A stretch of 64,000 nucleotides of DNA, taken from NCBI GenBank assembly GCA_037138595.1, contig JBAXIB010000017.1, positions 1 through 64,000 of the forward strand, given 5' to 3'. The position numbers and the translations under genes were made by a program. Below, piece after piece: positions 25,516-34,050 of this stretch. The stretch comes from UBA4742 sp037138595 (GTDB taxonomy: Bacteria > Actinomycetota > Acidimicrobiia > Acidimicrobiales > Acidimicrobilacustridaceae). Every line of letters starts with the position of its first letter. The first letter of the stretch is position 1. The notes beneath the pieces were generated by a model. It was not told the origin of the DNA and did no database searches. It saw nothing but the letters and a program-made list of their open reading frames with translations.

Positions 25516-26445
25516 CTAGGAACCGGCTGCCGCGACTTGAGCCTCCGTCTTTTGTCGGAACGTCTCAACCGTGCTGGCCATGAAGTCAGGAATCTGCCCC
25601 GCCGGGACGCTTGCCAGTGTTCCCAATGCCTCTTTGGGTAAGCCAAGGTCGCCTTGGAGCACGGCAAGAAAAACGAGGGCGGTGCCGTCGGTCGGTTCTA
25701 TCTGCAGCGCTTGGTGAAGTGATTCCAGCGCCTTTGCATCAAGGAGCTGGCGATTTGCACCATCGGTTTGAAGCGCGACGAGCCGCAACATCCATCCACG
25801 AAACGACAGCGCCTCGACATTCGTCGGATCGATTTTCAAGACTTCGTCGTAAGCCTTGATTGCATCTGGATAGTTACGGGTCTGCTGCAATTGTCGCGCC
25901 GTCATTAATTGATCACGAGTGCTTTGGCGAGTTCCTCCGGAAACTGTGTCACCGGCGGTTCGCTGGCCAGCCGAGTGCGCGACGAAAATACCAGCCCCGA
26001 TGGCCACGGCAATAACAACTGCTCCAACTATGACTCGCCGAGCCAACGACCACCGGCCGAGACGCGACGCACTCAAAGCATGATGAGTCGCGATAGCACG
26101 GATAACCGCAGCCGCTCGTGCGGTGTAATCGTCCTTCAATGCTTCATAGTCGACGTCATCGATGTCCATCGCATCGTGTTCCGCATCCAAGTCGCGAAGC
26201 GATCGCAACAAAAACGTCCGTTGTTCTTCTAATGCAGCTAGTTCGTCTGCGTTAAGTACTCGTTCATCGAGAGCGGAGGCTTGGAGATCAACACCATGAG
26301 CCTCGCTGGAGGCCGCAGGCGGCGCACCTGGCGGTTTTCCTCGGGCGCCACCAGACTTAGGAGGCTTTGAAGCGGCAAGCCGGGCCGCTCGAGCCGCAGT
26401 GCCGCGGGTCGATGGGTCCTGCGACGATGCGCCAGACACGGTCAA
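25516..26445 (-). CDS. ccmI: Cytochrome c maturation protein CcmI-like, TPR protein
   Basis: About 309 aa and last in the ccm operon. An N-terminal Pro/Ala-rich stretch, a coiled-coil-like region (NADELAALEEQRTFLLRSLR) and one membrane segment (VIVGAVVIAVAIGAGIFVAH) are followed by tetratricopeptide repeats (NYPDAIKAYDEVLKIDPTNV; ALESLHQALQIEPTDG). CcmI chaperones apocytochrome c to the CcmFH ligase. The start is TTG 26445, forming a TTGA overlap with the ccmH stop; GTG 26439 is an alternative. Only one membrane segment is clear, against two in proteobacterial CcmI. Confidence 0.85.
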   Translation of the reverse strand: MTVSGASSQDPSTRGTAARAARLAASKPPKSGGARGKPPGAPPAASSEAHGVDLQASALDERVLNADELAALEEQRTFLLRSLRDLDAEHDAMDIDDVDYEALKDDYTARAAAVIRAIATHHALSASRLGRWSLARRVIVGAVVIAVAIGAGIFVAHSAGQRTAGDTVSGGTRQSTRDQLMTARQLQQTRNYPDAIKAYDEVLKIDPTNVEALSFRGWMLRLVALQTDGANRQLLDAKALESLHQALQIEPTDGTALVFLAVLQGDLGLPKEALGTLASVPAGQIPDFMASTVETFRQKTEAQVAAAGS

Positions 26446-27014
26446 CGACCGCTTCCCATTTCAGGATCGAAACCCGCTGGGTCATCAAAGCTGACGCCGG
26501 TGCCATCACCGTCAGCGAGTGCTTGATCCACCAGCGCACGATCAGCCTCAGTAGCGCGAAGATCGCCAGTTACTTTCCAGCGCCTAAACGCCACGGCAAG
26601 TCCGGCGAAAGCCAACACAATCAACACCACCGGTAGTACCCAGACCAAACTGGTGACTCCACTTCCTTGGGGTGTCAGCAGGATGAATTGGTCATATTGG
26701 TCCACGTAGGCTTGACGAATCTGATCGTCGGTTTGCCCTTGCTCAATTCGTTTCGCGATATCGATGCGAATTTGCTGGGAGATCGCCGCATCAGATTCGG
26801 CGACTGACTCACCGCTGCATTGCGGACACTTAATCGTTCGGCTCACATTCAACAATCGATCCGCATTCGTCAACGGCCGCGTCGTGCCAATAGTGCCAAC
26901 CGCCAAAGCGACTACGACGACAATCGCCAGCGCAATCCACGATCCCCACCTGCTGAGAAATCCCCGCTTGGTCGTTGCCAAATGATCGCCAGCACCCGCA
27001 TTCGGTGAACTCAT
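26442..27014 (-). CDS. ccmH: Cytochrome c maturation thiol oxidoreductase CcmH
   Basis: About 190 aa. An N-terminal membrane segment (WIALAIVVVVALAVGTI), then the CcmH/CycL domain with redox motif RTIKCPQCSGESVAES, where family members usually have LRCxxCQNxS, and a second membrane segment (VWVLPVVLIVLAFAGLAVAF). It reduces the apocytochrome CxxCH thiols before haem ligation and works with CcmG and CcmF. ATGA overlap with ccmG upstream and TTGA overlap with ccmI downstream. Confidence 0.92.
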   Translation of the reverse strand: MSSPNAGAGDHLATTKRGFLSRWGSWIALAIVVVVALAVGTIGTTRPLTNADRLLNVSRTIKCPQCSGESVAESDAAISQQIRIDIAKRIEQGQTDDQIRQAYVDQYDQFILLTPQGSGVTSLVWVLPVVLIVLAFAGLAVAFRRWKVTGDLRATEADRALVDQALADGDGTGVSFDDPAGFDPEMGSGR

Positions 27015-27610
27015 GACGCTGAGGCCGCGGCGCCACCGTAGGAGGCGATAACCGAATCCAGAGCCACCGCCGTCACGCCTTCAAACTTGGCGACTACCTG
27101 CCCCGTTGGACTCACCACATAACTTTCGGGAACCGCCGTCACCCCGAAACTCAATGCGGTCGAACCCGTATCACCAACAACGACGGGCCAGTTTCCGCCC
27201 GCGGTGGCGAAAAACCGACGGACATCGGCATCTTTGTCCTGGAACGCGACGCTAACGATTTCAACATCCTTTGATCCCGCGTGCTCAGCGGCGAACTTGA
27301 CCAACTCTGGTTGCTCAACCCTGCAGGGGGTGCACCATGAAGCAAAGAAATTCACGACAACCCACTTACCCTGATGCAAGTCAATGTCATAGGACGCGCC
27401 ATCCAACGTCGTGCCAGCAACCGCCGGAACAACTTGCCCAACGATCTTTGCCGACGGCTGTCGTTGATCATTGGTCTTTCCCGTTGCGAGCAACACCACC
27501 AATGCGACAACCACAATGCCAACCGCAATGGCGGAGTTGCGCGCCATGTGCGATCGACGAGCGGGCTCAAGCATTGCCGCGTCAACGTCGCCGTTGGAAT
27601 CACTCATCAC
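27011..27610 (-). CDS. ccmG: Thioredoxin-like protein CcmG (DsbE)
   Basis: About 199 aa. One N-terminal membrane anchor (NSAIAVGIVVVALVVLLATG) and an external thioredoxin fold with the active site NFFASWCTPCRVEQPELVKF. The cis-Pro region is FGVTAVPESYVVSPTGQV. CcmG keeps CcmH and apocytochrome thiols reduced on the outer face. Start GTG 27610 directly followed by ATG 27607; the latter overlaps the ccmF stop. Overlaps ccmH by four bases. Confidence 0.92.
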   Translation of the reverse strand: MMSDSNGDVDAAMLEPARRSHMARNSAIAVGIVVVALVVLLATGKTNDQRQPSAKIVGQVVPAVAGTTLDGASYDIDLHQGKWVVVNFFASWCTPCRVEQPELVKFAAEHAGSKDVEIVSVAFQDKDADVRRFFATAGGNWPVVVGDTGSTALSFGVTAVPESYVVSPTGQVVAKFEGVTAVALDSVIASYGGAAASAS

Positions 27611-29580
27611 GAAATCTTGACCGACGATGATCGAGTTTTGCGGTCACTGATCGGAGCTGACACGGCCTCAGTCCCCCGACGACGGCCCCGGGGGAACGCG
27701 GCAAGCAAGGTGCCCGCGGCCATGATTGCGCCCCCAATCCACAGCCACATGATCAGCGGCTGAATCGTGACCCTGAGTGTTACTGGGTTGTCTGGTCCAT
27801 CAGGGACCTCCAACAAACTCAATGCAATGTCGGTGCGAAAGGTCGACTTGACCGACGGCGTTCCTACGACACTCGAGCCGAAGGTGTATTTACTAATGCC
27901 CGGCGAGTACGGGCCGCTCCCATCGACGAGGACCAACGCCTGAGTTTGAACTTTGTTGGAATCGACAACTTCATTCATGCCGACATAGGTCAGTTGATGG
28001 CCAGCAAAACTCGCGGTGTCACCCGGTTTAAGAATGAATTCGTTTTGGCGCACATTGCTTGAACTCGCAGCAAATGCCACTGCGATCACTACCACCCCAA
28101 GATGGACGATCATGCCACCGTTCGCGCGACCAACGAGCCCTCGCCAACCTTGGCGACGAGTAGCGAGTACCAATTGGCGCCCCGCTGATCCCGCCGCGAA
28201 TCCACCGAGGCCGAATGCAAGGAGCGCGGCAAATCCACGTTGGCCAGCAAAGACGCCGAGCACGATGCACCCAGCACCAATCCATGCCGGCCACAGCAAA
28301 CGATGACGCAAGAGTTCGCCACTCGCCTTGCGCCACGGCAACACCGGCGCAACCGCCATCAAGAACAGCAATGCGAGGCCAATCGGCATCGTCATTCGAT
28401 TGAAATACGGCACACCCACCGAGACGCGCTTGCCGTTTAACGCTTCGATCAATAATGGAAAAACCGTTCCGAGCAGCACGACAAACGCGAATCCGGCGAA
28501 CAGAACGTTGTTCGCCATAAACGCTCCTTCGCGGGAGATCGGTGAATCGATTCGACCGGGTGACCGCAGTCGATCGCCACGCCATGCGATCAATCCCACC
28601 GTCACTGCCACAATGAGGGCAAAAAATCCGAGGATCGCCGGACCAATGGTGGACGCGCTGAATGCATGGACACTGTCGAGTACGCCGGATCGCGTGATGA
28701 AGGTGCCAAGAATGGTGAGTGAAAACGTCGCGCATAACAGCGACAAGTTCCATACTCGCAGCATCCCCCTTCGTTCCTGGACCATGACCGAATGGAGGTA
28801 GGCCGTTCCGGTTAGCCATGGCAAGAACGACGCGTTTTCAACGGGATCCCACGCCCAGTAGCCACCCCAACCCAGCACTTCGTAGCTCCACCATGAGCCG
28901 AGCACGATGCCGACAGTCAAAAATCCCCAGGCGATAAGCGTCCAACGGCGAGTCTCGACCAGCCAGCCTTCGCCAACCCGGCCAGTAACCAAAGCAGCAA
29001 TCGCGAATGCAAACGGAACGGTGAAACCGACATAACCCAAATAGAGCATCGGCGGATGGAAAGCCATAAGCGGATTGTTCTGCAACAGCGGATTCGGGCC
29101 AGGGCCGTCGAAACCGACCGGGGGAAGGAATGACTTAAACGGATTGGCGGGGCCAAGCAATAGGCCGAAAAAGAAAATGCACACGACGAACATCGTCAAC
29201 AGGGCCCAGCCGACTAGCGGATCGGTGAGTCGATCGCGAAACTTTCGCCCGACGAGTGCGGTGTATCCCGCGAGGAATAACACCCACAACAAAATCGAAC
29301 CTTCAAGCGCTGACCACAGCGTCGCAAAGTTGAAGAGTGCCGGAGTTCGACTGCTTCCGTGTTCTGCCACAAACGAAACGGTGAAGTCTCGGGTAATCAG
29401 TGCCCTTTCCATCGCGACGAATGCCATCACCGCAGCGAGCAACACCAGCCACGTATAGACCCGACCGAGACGCAACAGGTCAGGTCGGCCGCGCAACAAT
29501 CCAACCGCGAGTGTGAGCACGGCGGCGCAGGACGCGACAAGCCCGAGCACCACGCCGGCAGTACCAAGGGCAAGGTTCAT
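27607..29580 (-). CDS. ccmF: Haem lyase subunit CcmF
   Basis: About 657 aa with roughly fourteen hydrophobic segments. The haem-handling WWD motif is GWGGYWAWDPVENASFLPWL, and family segments EGSILLWVLFLAGY, NPLMAFHPPMLYLGYVGF and TFITRSGVLDSVHAFS carry conserved His. The last region (ASFAGHQLTYVGMNEVVDS onward) is an external domain. CcmF with CcmH attaches haem from CcmE to apocytochrome c. Start ATG 29580 overlaps the ccmE stop. Confidence 0.95.
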   Translation of the reverse strand: MNLALGTAGVVLGLVASCAAVLTLAVGLLRGRPDLLRLGRVYTWLVLLAAVMAFVAMERALITRDFTVSFVAEHGSSRTPALFNFATLWSALEGSILLWVLFLAGYTALVGRKFRDRLTDPLVGWALLTMFVVCIFFFGLLLGPANPFKSFLPPVGFDGPGPNPLLQNNPLMAFHPPMLYLGYVGFTVPFAFAIAALVTGRVGEGWLVETRRWTLIAWGFLTVGIVLGSWWSYEVLGWGGYWAWDPVENASFLPWLTGTAYLHSVMVQERRGMLRVWNLSLLCATFSLTILGTFITRSGVLDSVHAFSASTIGPAILGFFALIVAVTVGLIAWRGDRLRSPGRIDSPISREGAFMANNVLFAGFAFVVLLGTVFPLLIEALNGKRVSVGVPYFNRMTMPIGLALLFLMAVAPVLPWRKASGELLRHRLLWPAWIGAGCIVLGVFAGQRGFAALLAFGLGGFAAGSAGRQLVLATRRQGWRGLVGRANGGMIVHLGVVVIAVAFAASSSNVRQNEFILKPGDTASFAGHQLTYVGMNEVVDSNKVQTQALVLVDGSGPYSPGISKYTFGSSVVGTPSVKSTFRTDIALSLLEVPDGPDNPVTLRVTIQPLIMWLWIGGAIMAAGTLLAAFPRGRRRGTEAVSAPISDRKTRSSSVKIS

Positions 29581-30155
29581 GGCACGATCGACGAGGTCGG
29601 TACCTGACCGCCATCGGTCGCGGCTTTGAGGCGATCACCATTCTTGGCGACATAGTTCTCGTCGTGCTTGACCAGCATTCGATCACTGTCGAATCGCTCG
29701 CTACTTGCGTCCCAATGACCTTCGAGAACCACTGGTTCGCCGTCTTTGAACAATTGGGGTGGATCACCTTGGTGAGCGACCGCAACTTCGGTCCCATTGA
29801 ATGTCACCTTGAACGACACGCCGGTTCCGTCGCGCAAAATCGTGCCCGGCTCGACCGTGCCCTGCAGACGAAATCGGTTTGTTCCTAACGTCGGCTTGTT
29901 GGTGACCGCTTCGTCGGCGTTATAGAAAAATGTCGTCGCAGTATTGAGTGCTTGGGCCGCAATAAAACCGACGCCAGCGACTACCAAAATCAGCACCACA
30001 ATCGGTGCCCACTTCCGCCGCTTCGCTCGCGGCGATCCAAGGTCGCGTCGCGTCGCGTCCTCGACATCGCGGGGTGTCAGGTCGAGACCAGTGAGCGAAC
30101 CATCTCCGATCGACGCGGCCGGATCTGAGGCAACACCATCTGCATTGTCAGTCAT
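29577..30155 (-). CDS. ccmE: Haem chaperone CcmE
   Basis: About 192 aa. A cytoplasmic N-tail of about 55 residues, one membrane segment (APIVVLILVVAGVGFIAAQA) and an OB-fold domain (RFRLQGTVEPGTI; VSFKVTFNGTEVAVAHQGD). The haem-binding motif is LVKHDENYV with the His used for covalent haem binding, not the Cys variant found in some archaea and actinobacteria. ATG 30155 overlaps the ccmD stop (TCATGA); the frame continues to 30359 through ccmD in a different frame and should not be used. Confidence 0.92.
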   Translation of the reverse strand: MTDNADGVASDPAASIGDGSLTGLDLTPRDVEDATRRDLGSPRAKRRKWAPIVVLILVVAGVGFIAAQALNTATTFFYNADEAVTNKPTLGTNRFRLQGTVEPGTILRDGTGVSFKVTFNGTEVAVAHQGDPPQLFKDGEPVVLEGHWDASSERFDSDRMLVKHDENYVAKNGDRLKAATDGGQVPTSSIVP

Positions 30156-30286
30156 GACCACCGCCGCAGCGACGGGGGCAATCGACGGCTCAATGTTCGG
30201 CCCCGCACGAGGATCCACGCGCAATAGCCAACGAGCGTGACCGCGGTCAGTCCGAATGCAAGTGCGACATAACCCCAGTTGCTCAT
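30152..30286 (-). CDS. ccmD: Small membrane protein CcmD
   Basis: 44 aa, easily missed by gene finders. It starts MSNWGYVALAFGLTAVTLVG, has one membrane helix and a basic tail (RGRTLSRRLPPSLRR). This is the size, topology and place of CcmD, which releases holo-CcmE from the CcmABC complex. Its ATG 30286 overlaps the ccmC stop and its TGA 30152-30154 overlaps the ccmE start, so it completes an unbroken chain of coupled genes. Confidence 0.85.
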   Translation of the reverse strand: MSNWGYVALAFGLTAVTLVGYCAWILVRGRTLSRRLPPSLRRWS

Positions 30287-31050
30287 GGCGCAGTCTCCGC
30301 GGGTCCGGTGGCTTCGGCTCGACGCTCGGCAATGGCCAAGTCGAGTTCATGGGCATCAAGTTGAGTTTCGATCCAAGTCAACCGCCAGCGATGAATCACC
30401 AGCCAAACAAAAAGCATGGCGACCACCACCATTGCAACCACCAAGGTGACCGCCATCTGGTCATGAATTTTGGGTTTGAGCGTATTGAGAATTGTGGTTC
30501 CTTGGTGAATGGATCGCCACCAAGTCACCGATCGATTCACAATGATCACGTTTGGAAACAACAGCAGACCAACGATTGCTGAACGCTTCGACCGCGTCGC
30601 CGCGTCTGCTTGTAACCGACGAACGGCCAAGTACCCCAGCAACAACAACAACAACATCGCAGTCGATGTCAATCGCGCATCCCAAACCCACCAGACTCCC
30701 CACGTCGGGCGACCCCAGATCATGCCGATTACCAGCGTCAATGCAGTAAAGACCATTGCTACTTCAGCTGAAGCCGCGGCCGTGATGTCCCACCACTGCG
30801 ACTTCTTCCACAAATACATCACGCTGCCCAGTGACGTCAGGCCACATCCGACATACGCCATAGTCACGATCGGAACATGGATATACAGAATGCGAACCAC
30901 GTCGCCCATGTTTTCGTCTTGCGGACTCGACACCAGCGCCATGTAGGCAGCCAGAGCCAAACCCATGATCGTCGCGACTCCAAGGATGCGCGTCGCACGC
31001 GACCCGGTACCGACAGATTCCACTTCGGATTTCGTGTTTGGTGTATCCAT
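30283..31050 (-). CDS. ccmC: Haem exporter subunit CcmC
   Basis: About 255 aa with six hydrophobic segments. The WWD haem motif is GRPTWGVWWVWDARLTSTAM, flanked by the His residues of YIHVPIVTMAY and SIHQGTTILNTLKPKI. CcmC loads haem onto CcmE. ATG 31050 overlaps the ccmB stop (ATGA); the frame upstream to 31140 belongs to ccmB territory. Confidence 0.93.
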   Translation of the reverse strand: MDTPNTKSEVESVGTGSRATRILGVATIMGLALAAYMALVSSPQDENMGDVVRILYIHVPIVTMAYVGCGLTSLGSVMYLWKKSQWWDITAAASAEVAMVFTALTLVIGMIWGRPTWGVWWVWDARLTSTAMLLLLLLGYLAVRRLQADAATRSKRSAIVGLLLFPNVIIVNRSVTWWRSIHQGTTILNTLKPKIHDQMAVTLVVAMVVVAMLFVWLVIHRWRLTWIETQLDAHELDLAIAERRAEATGPAETAP

Positions 31051-31718
31051 CACGATTCCTCCAAGAGCGGACCAAAACCAAACATTCCGAACACCATGTA
31101 TGCGACTGCAAAGACCGCGAGCAAACCCACCCACGGCCAACCTTGATCAATGGTGTCGCTTCGTGCCGCTTCAAACGCGCGAGTCGAGCCGATAAGCACC
31201 GGCGCCAAAACCGGGAGCAGCAAGAGAGGAAGCAAGGTTTCTCGCACCCGAAGGCCAGCGGCAAGCACGCCGTAGAGGGTACCGGCGGCCGCGATACCCG
31301 CAGTCGCGGCGACACAAGTGGCAATTACTAACAGCCAGTTTCCGCCATGGCTGCCATACAACAGCACGACTCCCGTACCTAAGAGCACCTCAAGCAAAGC
31401 CAACTGAGTGGCAATGGAGAGCACCTTTCCTAGATAAATGCCTGCCGGATCAAGTCCAGAAAGCCGCAGCGCATCACGGTTGCCGTCGGACGACTCAAGG
31501 GCAAAGGCACGCTGAATCGCCAGGAGTGCACTGAACAACACCGCGACCCAATACAGGCCGGGAGTCGCACGATCGAGCACGCCACTGTCAGGGTCGAGCG
31601 CGAACGCGAACAGGATCAACATGAGCAGCGCGAACGGCGCAATCTGGTTCAGCGCAATGCGCGACCGAACCTCGATACGAAGATCTTTTCTCGTTATGAG
31701 CCACGCATCACGCAACAT
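31050..31718 (-). CDS. ccmB: Haem ABC exporter permease CcmB
   Basis: About 222 aa, six membrane segments, beginning LRDAWLITRKDLRIEVRSR with the typical cytoplasmic amphipathic start. AFALESSDGNRDALRLSGLD and the pore-lining IYLGKVLSIATQLALLEVLL are family-like. Forms the permease of the CcmAB transporter, whose ATP use releases haem-loaded CcmE. Overlaps ccmA by 11 bp. Confidence 0.9.
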   Translation of the reverse strand: MLRDAWLITRKDLRIEVRSRIALNQIAPFALLMLILFAFALDPDSGVLDRATPGLYWVAVLFSALLAIQRAFALESSDGNRDALRLSGLDPAGIYLGKVLSIATQLALLEVLLGTGVVLLYGSHGGNWLLVIATCVAATAGIAAAGTLYGVLAAGLRVRETLLPLLLLPVLAPVLIGSTRAFEAARSDTIDQGWPWVGLLAVFAVAYMVFGMFGFGPLLEES

Positions 31719-32349
31719 TGCTCACCCCGCCAGCCACGGTGACGACTCTGCCCGCGAGCGCGTTGGCCCGACCCCGTTCATGCGATGCGACAATGACCGT
31801 CGCACCCGATTGCGAGGCCTGACGAACCAAGCCGTCAACAATGTCGCGGGCTTCGCTGTCGAGTCCGGCGTGCGGTTCGTCCATCAGCCACAACTCAGGA
31901 CGGCGCGCGACCATCGTGGCGATCGACACTCGTCGACGCTGACCAGTCGACAAACGAGCGACCGCAACATGACGCAATCGACCAGAAAGGCCAAGAGCGA
32001 CGAGCGCTGCCTCGGCATCGACTGGTTCAGTTCGGGCAGCCTTGGCCCAAAAGCGAACGTTGTCGTCCACAGTCAGTTCGTCATAAAGCATGGTGGTGTG
32101 GCCAAGCAGGCCAATGTGGCGACGCACTGACCGCCGATCGGATCGCAAGTCGTGACCAAGCACCACCGCTTCACCCGACACAATCGGGACTAAACCGGCC
32201 AACGCACGCAACAACGTGGTCTTCCCCGCCCCGTTAGCGCCTTCGAGCAGCACAACCTCTCCCCGTTCGACGTCAAGATCAACACCGGCGAGTGCCGGGA
32301 ATCGGCCGATGAGGGCAACGGCGGAGCGGAGGTGGACGGCGGGCTCCAT
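31708..32349 (-). CDS. ccmA: Haem ABC exporter ATP-binding protein CcmA
   Basis: About 213 aa ABC ATPase and first gene of the ccm operon. Walker A EGANGAGKTTLLRALAG, signature RLSTGQRRRVSIATMVAR, Walker B ELWLMDEPHAGLD and the switch His in VIVASHERGRA. The signature sequence LSTGQ is the CcmA form. ATG 32349 has no Shine-Dalgarno sequence. A TACCCT box lies ten bases upstream, suggesting a four-base leader, and the gene is divergent from the sortase. Confidence 0.93.
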   Translation of the reverse strand: MEPAVHLRSAVALIGRFPALAGVDLDVERGEVVLLEGANGAGKTTLLRALAGLVPIVSGEAVVLGHDLRSDRRSVRRHIGLLGHTTMLYDELTVDDNVRFWAKAARTEPVDAEAALVALGLSGRLRHVAVARLSTGQRRRVSIATMVARRPELWLMDEPHAGLDSEARDIVDGLVRQASQSGATVIVASHERGRANALAGRVVTVAGGVSNVA

Positions 32350-32471
32350 GGGAATGAACGAGGGTACCTGTGGCTGGTTCAGCGAACCAAGGCGGGAGCA
32401 TTCGCACGCTCGCGATCAAGCCATCTGGGGCGCGAATTTCTGGGCGAACCTACGAGGGCCCGCCGACTCAC

Positions 32472-32477
32472 TATCGT
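32472..32477 (+). promoter_or_regulatory. -10 box TATCGT, leaderless-type promoter
   Basis: TATCGT is followed by GCGGGC and GTG 32484. This is a perfect TANNNT-N6-start match. Confidence 0.55.
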
Positions 32478-32483
32478 GCGGGC

Positions 32484-33443
32484 GTGACATTCACCCAGGG
32501 CCTTGGTGTCGTCGGACGGTTCATGATTCGTGCCGGCACGCTCATTTTACTGTTTGTCGTCTTTCAGCTCTGGGGCACTGGCATCCATACCGCGCAGGCC
32601 CAGGACGACTTAGGTCGCGAGTTCAAGTCAGCACAACAGCAACTTGAAGGCTCAACTCATCCAACAACCTCGGTCACCACTGGTTCGAGTTCACCTGTTG
32701 CTCCCCCAACTCCAGCCAGTGCCGATTCGATTCCCGTCCCGGCTGAAGGTGCACCAATCGGCGTCATAAGCATTCCGCGCATCGGTGCCGACTTCTACAT
32801 GGTCGAAGGCACGGATTTGCGATGGCTCAAAGAAGGACCCGGCCACTTCGCTGGCACGCCGATGCCGGGTCAAGCAGGCAATGCGGCGATCGCTGGCCAT
32901 CGAACAACCTATAAAGCGCCGTTTAATCGCATCGACGAACTTGAACCGGGCGACAAAATTTCGGTACTTACCTTGCAAGGAACCTTTACCTACGAGGTAC
33001 TGCCACAAGCTCCAAGCGATCCAGGAGGACCCGCCCTCGGTCATCGCATCGTGAGCCCGAAAGCAATTGAGATCTTGGACAACAAAGGTGATAACCGACT
33101 GACCCTGATGGCGTGCCACCCGAAGTACAGCGCGAGCGAACGCATCGTGGTCGAAGCAAAGTTGGTTGGAAACCCCGCACCAGGCGCTCCGTCGGTCGCT
33201 CCGGTAAGTGGCACGAGTTTCTCAAGCGTTGGACTCGCCGGCGGCGATCAATCGGCACGACAGGCCGCCATTTTGTGGTCGGCACTGGCAATGTTGATCT
33301 GGTTCGTTGCGTGGTACATCTCAAAGTTTCGTTTGCGCAGCTGGTGGCGAATTATTCCGTATGCGGTATTGATCCCATTTTTCACCGTTGCGCTCTATGC
33401 CTCGTTCGAAAACATCACCCGTCTGTTGCCTGGAGCCTATTGA
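32484..33443 (+). CDS. Class E sortase
   Basis: About 319 aa. An N-terminal membrane anchor (VVGRFMIRAGTLILLFVVFQ), a Ser/Thr/Pro-rich linker, then the sortase barrel. The catalytic His is in NAAIAGHRTTYKAPFNRIDE, the Cys in LTLMACHPKYSASERIVV, and the Arg follows in SERIVV. The GHRTTY and ACHPKYS forms fit class E sortases of Actinobacteria, which attach LAXTG-type proteins. Two C-terminal membrane segments (LWSALAMLIWFVAWYIS; IIPYAVLIPFFTVALYA) are extra. GTG 32484 follows a leaderless-type promoter; the frame upstream to 32370 overlaps the divergent ccmA. No LPXTG substrate was seen in the window. Confidence 0.88.
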   Translation: MTFTQGLGVVGRFMIRAGTLILLFVVFQLWGTGIHTAQAQDDLGREFKSAQQQLEGSTHPTTSVTTGSSSPVAPPTPASADSIPVPAEGAPIGVISIPRIGADFYMVEGTDLRWLKEGPGHFAGTPMPGQAGNAAIAGHRTTYKAPFNRIDELEPGDKISVLTLQGTFTYEVLPQAPSDPGGPALGHRIVSPKAIEILDNKGDNRLTLMACHPKYSASERIVVEAKLVGNPAPGAPSVAPVSGTSFSSVGLAGGDQSARQAAILWSALAMLIWFVAWYISKFRLRSWWRIIPYAVLIPFFTVALYASFENITRLLPGAY

Positions 33444-33444
33444 G

Positions 33445-34011
33445 GTGGTGGGATACCACGTCGCGACAATCCGTCGTTGGTTAGACCGCAATCCAGGCCG
33501 CCAATTCGCGGCGGTTGCCATCATGGTGACCCTCGCGTGCGCTCCAGCATGTTCAAGTAGCGGATCAACCGCGGCAGAGGTCACAACCACAACAATCGCG
33601 GCCGAGCCGACAACGACCACCGAAGTGCCGCTGTCGGGCGGAAAATCGTTCTCGGTCTATGTCCCCACTGTCGGACATTGTTTCGATACGCGGACTGGCG
33701 AAAAGACTCCAACGATTTATCTCGACCTCAATTGTGACCTTCCCCATCGCAGCGAAGTCTTTGCCATCGCCAACTACTCAGGCAAGGATTGGCCTGGCGT
33801 GCCGACGTTGGAATCGTTGGCGAAAAGTGCGTGCCCTGCTTCATGGGAGGCCTATGTCGCTAAGCCTTATGAAACCTCAATGTATGAATTGAACTACCTG
33901 CTTCCGCAGGAATCAGCATGGGGCAATGGCATACGGCACGTGATCGGATGTTTGATTGAACCGCCCGGATCAGGTCGCATCGCCGGTTCCGCGAGGGGCA
34001 CCGCGCGGTAA
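33445..34011 (+). CDS. Septum-formation-domain lipoprotein
   Basis: About 188 aa. A signal peptide with lipobox LACAPAC is followed by a Thr-rich linker and a septum-formation-type domain: YVPTVGHCFDTRTGEKTP, LDLNCDLPHRSEVFAIANY and AKSACPASWEAYV. The paired Cys probably form disulfides outside the membrane. In streptomycetes this domain is found in septum-associated and other exported proteins; the exact role is unknown. The GTG at 33445 lies one base after the sortase stop, so the two genes are co-translated. Confidence 0.8.
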   Translation: MVGYHVATIRRWLDRNPGRQFAAVAIMVTLACAPACSSSGSTAAEVTTTTIAAEPTTTTEVPLSGGKSFSVYVPTVGHCFDTRTGEKTPTIYLDLNCDLPHRSEVFAIANYSGKDWPGVPTLESLAKSACPASWEAYVAKPYETSMYELNYLLPQESAWGNGIRHVIGCLIEPPGSGRIAGSARGTAR

Positions 34012-34050
34012 CCCAATCATTAATGGGCTCACTACGGAAACGACGGGGCC

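Noticed and set aside
28028..28819. Frame of 263 codons inside ccmF on the same strand
   Set aside because: Out of frame with ccmF, rich in Arg, Cys and His, no membrane segments or start signals; a shadow of a strong gene.
34012..34050. Short stem CCCA-N8-TGGG between convergent genes
   Set aside because: Only four base pairs and no T-run; too weak to call a terminator.
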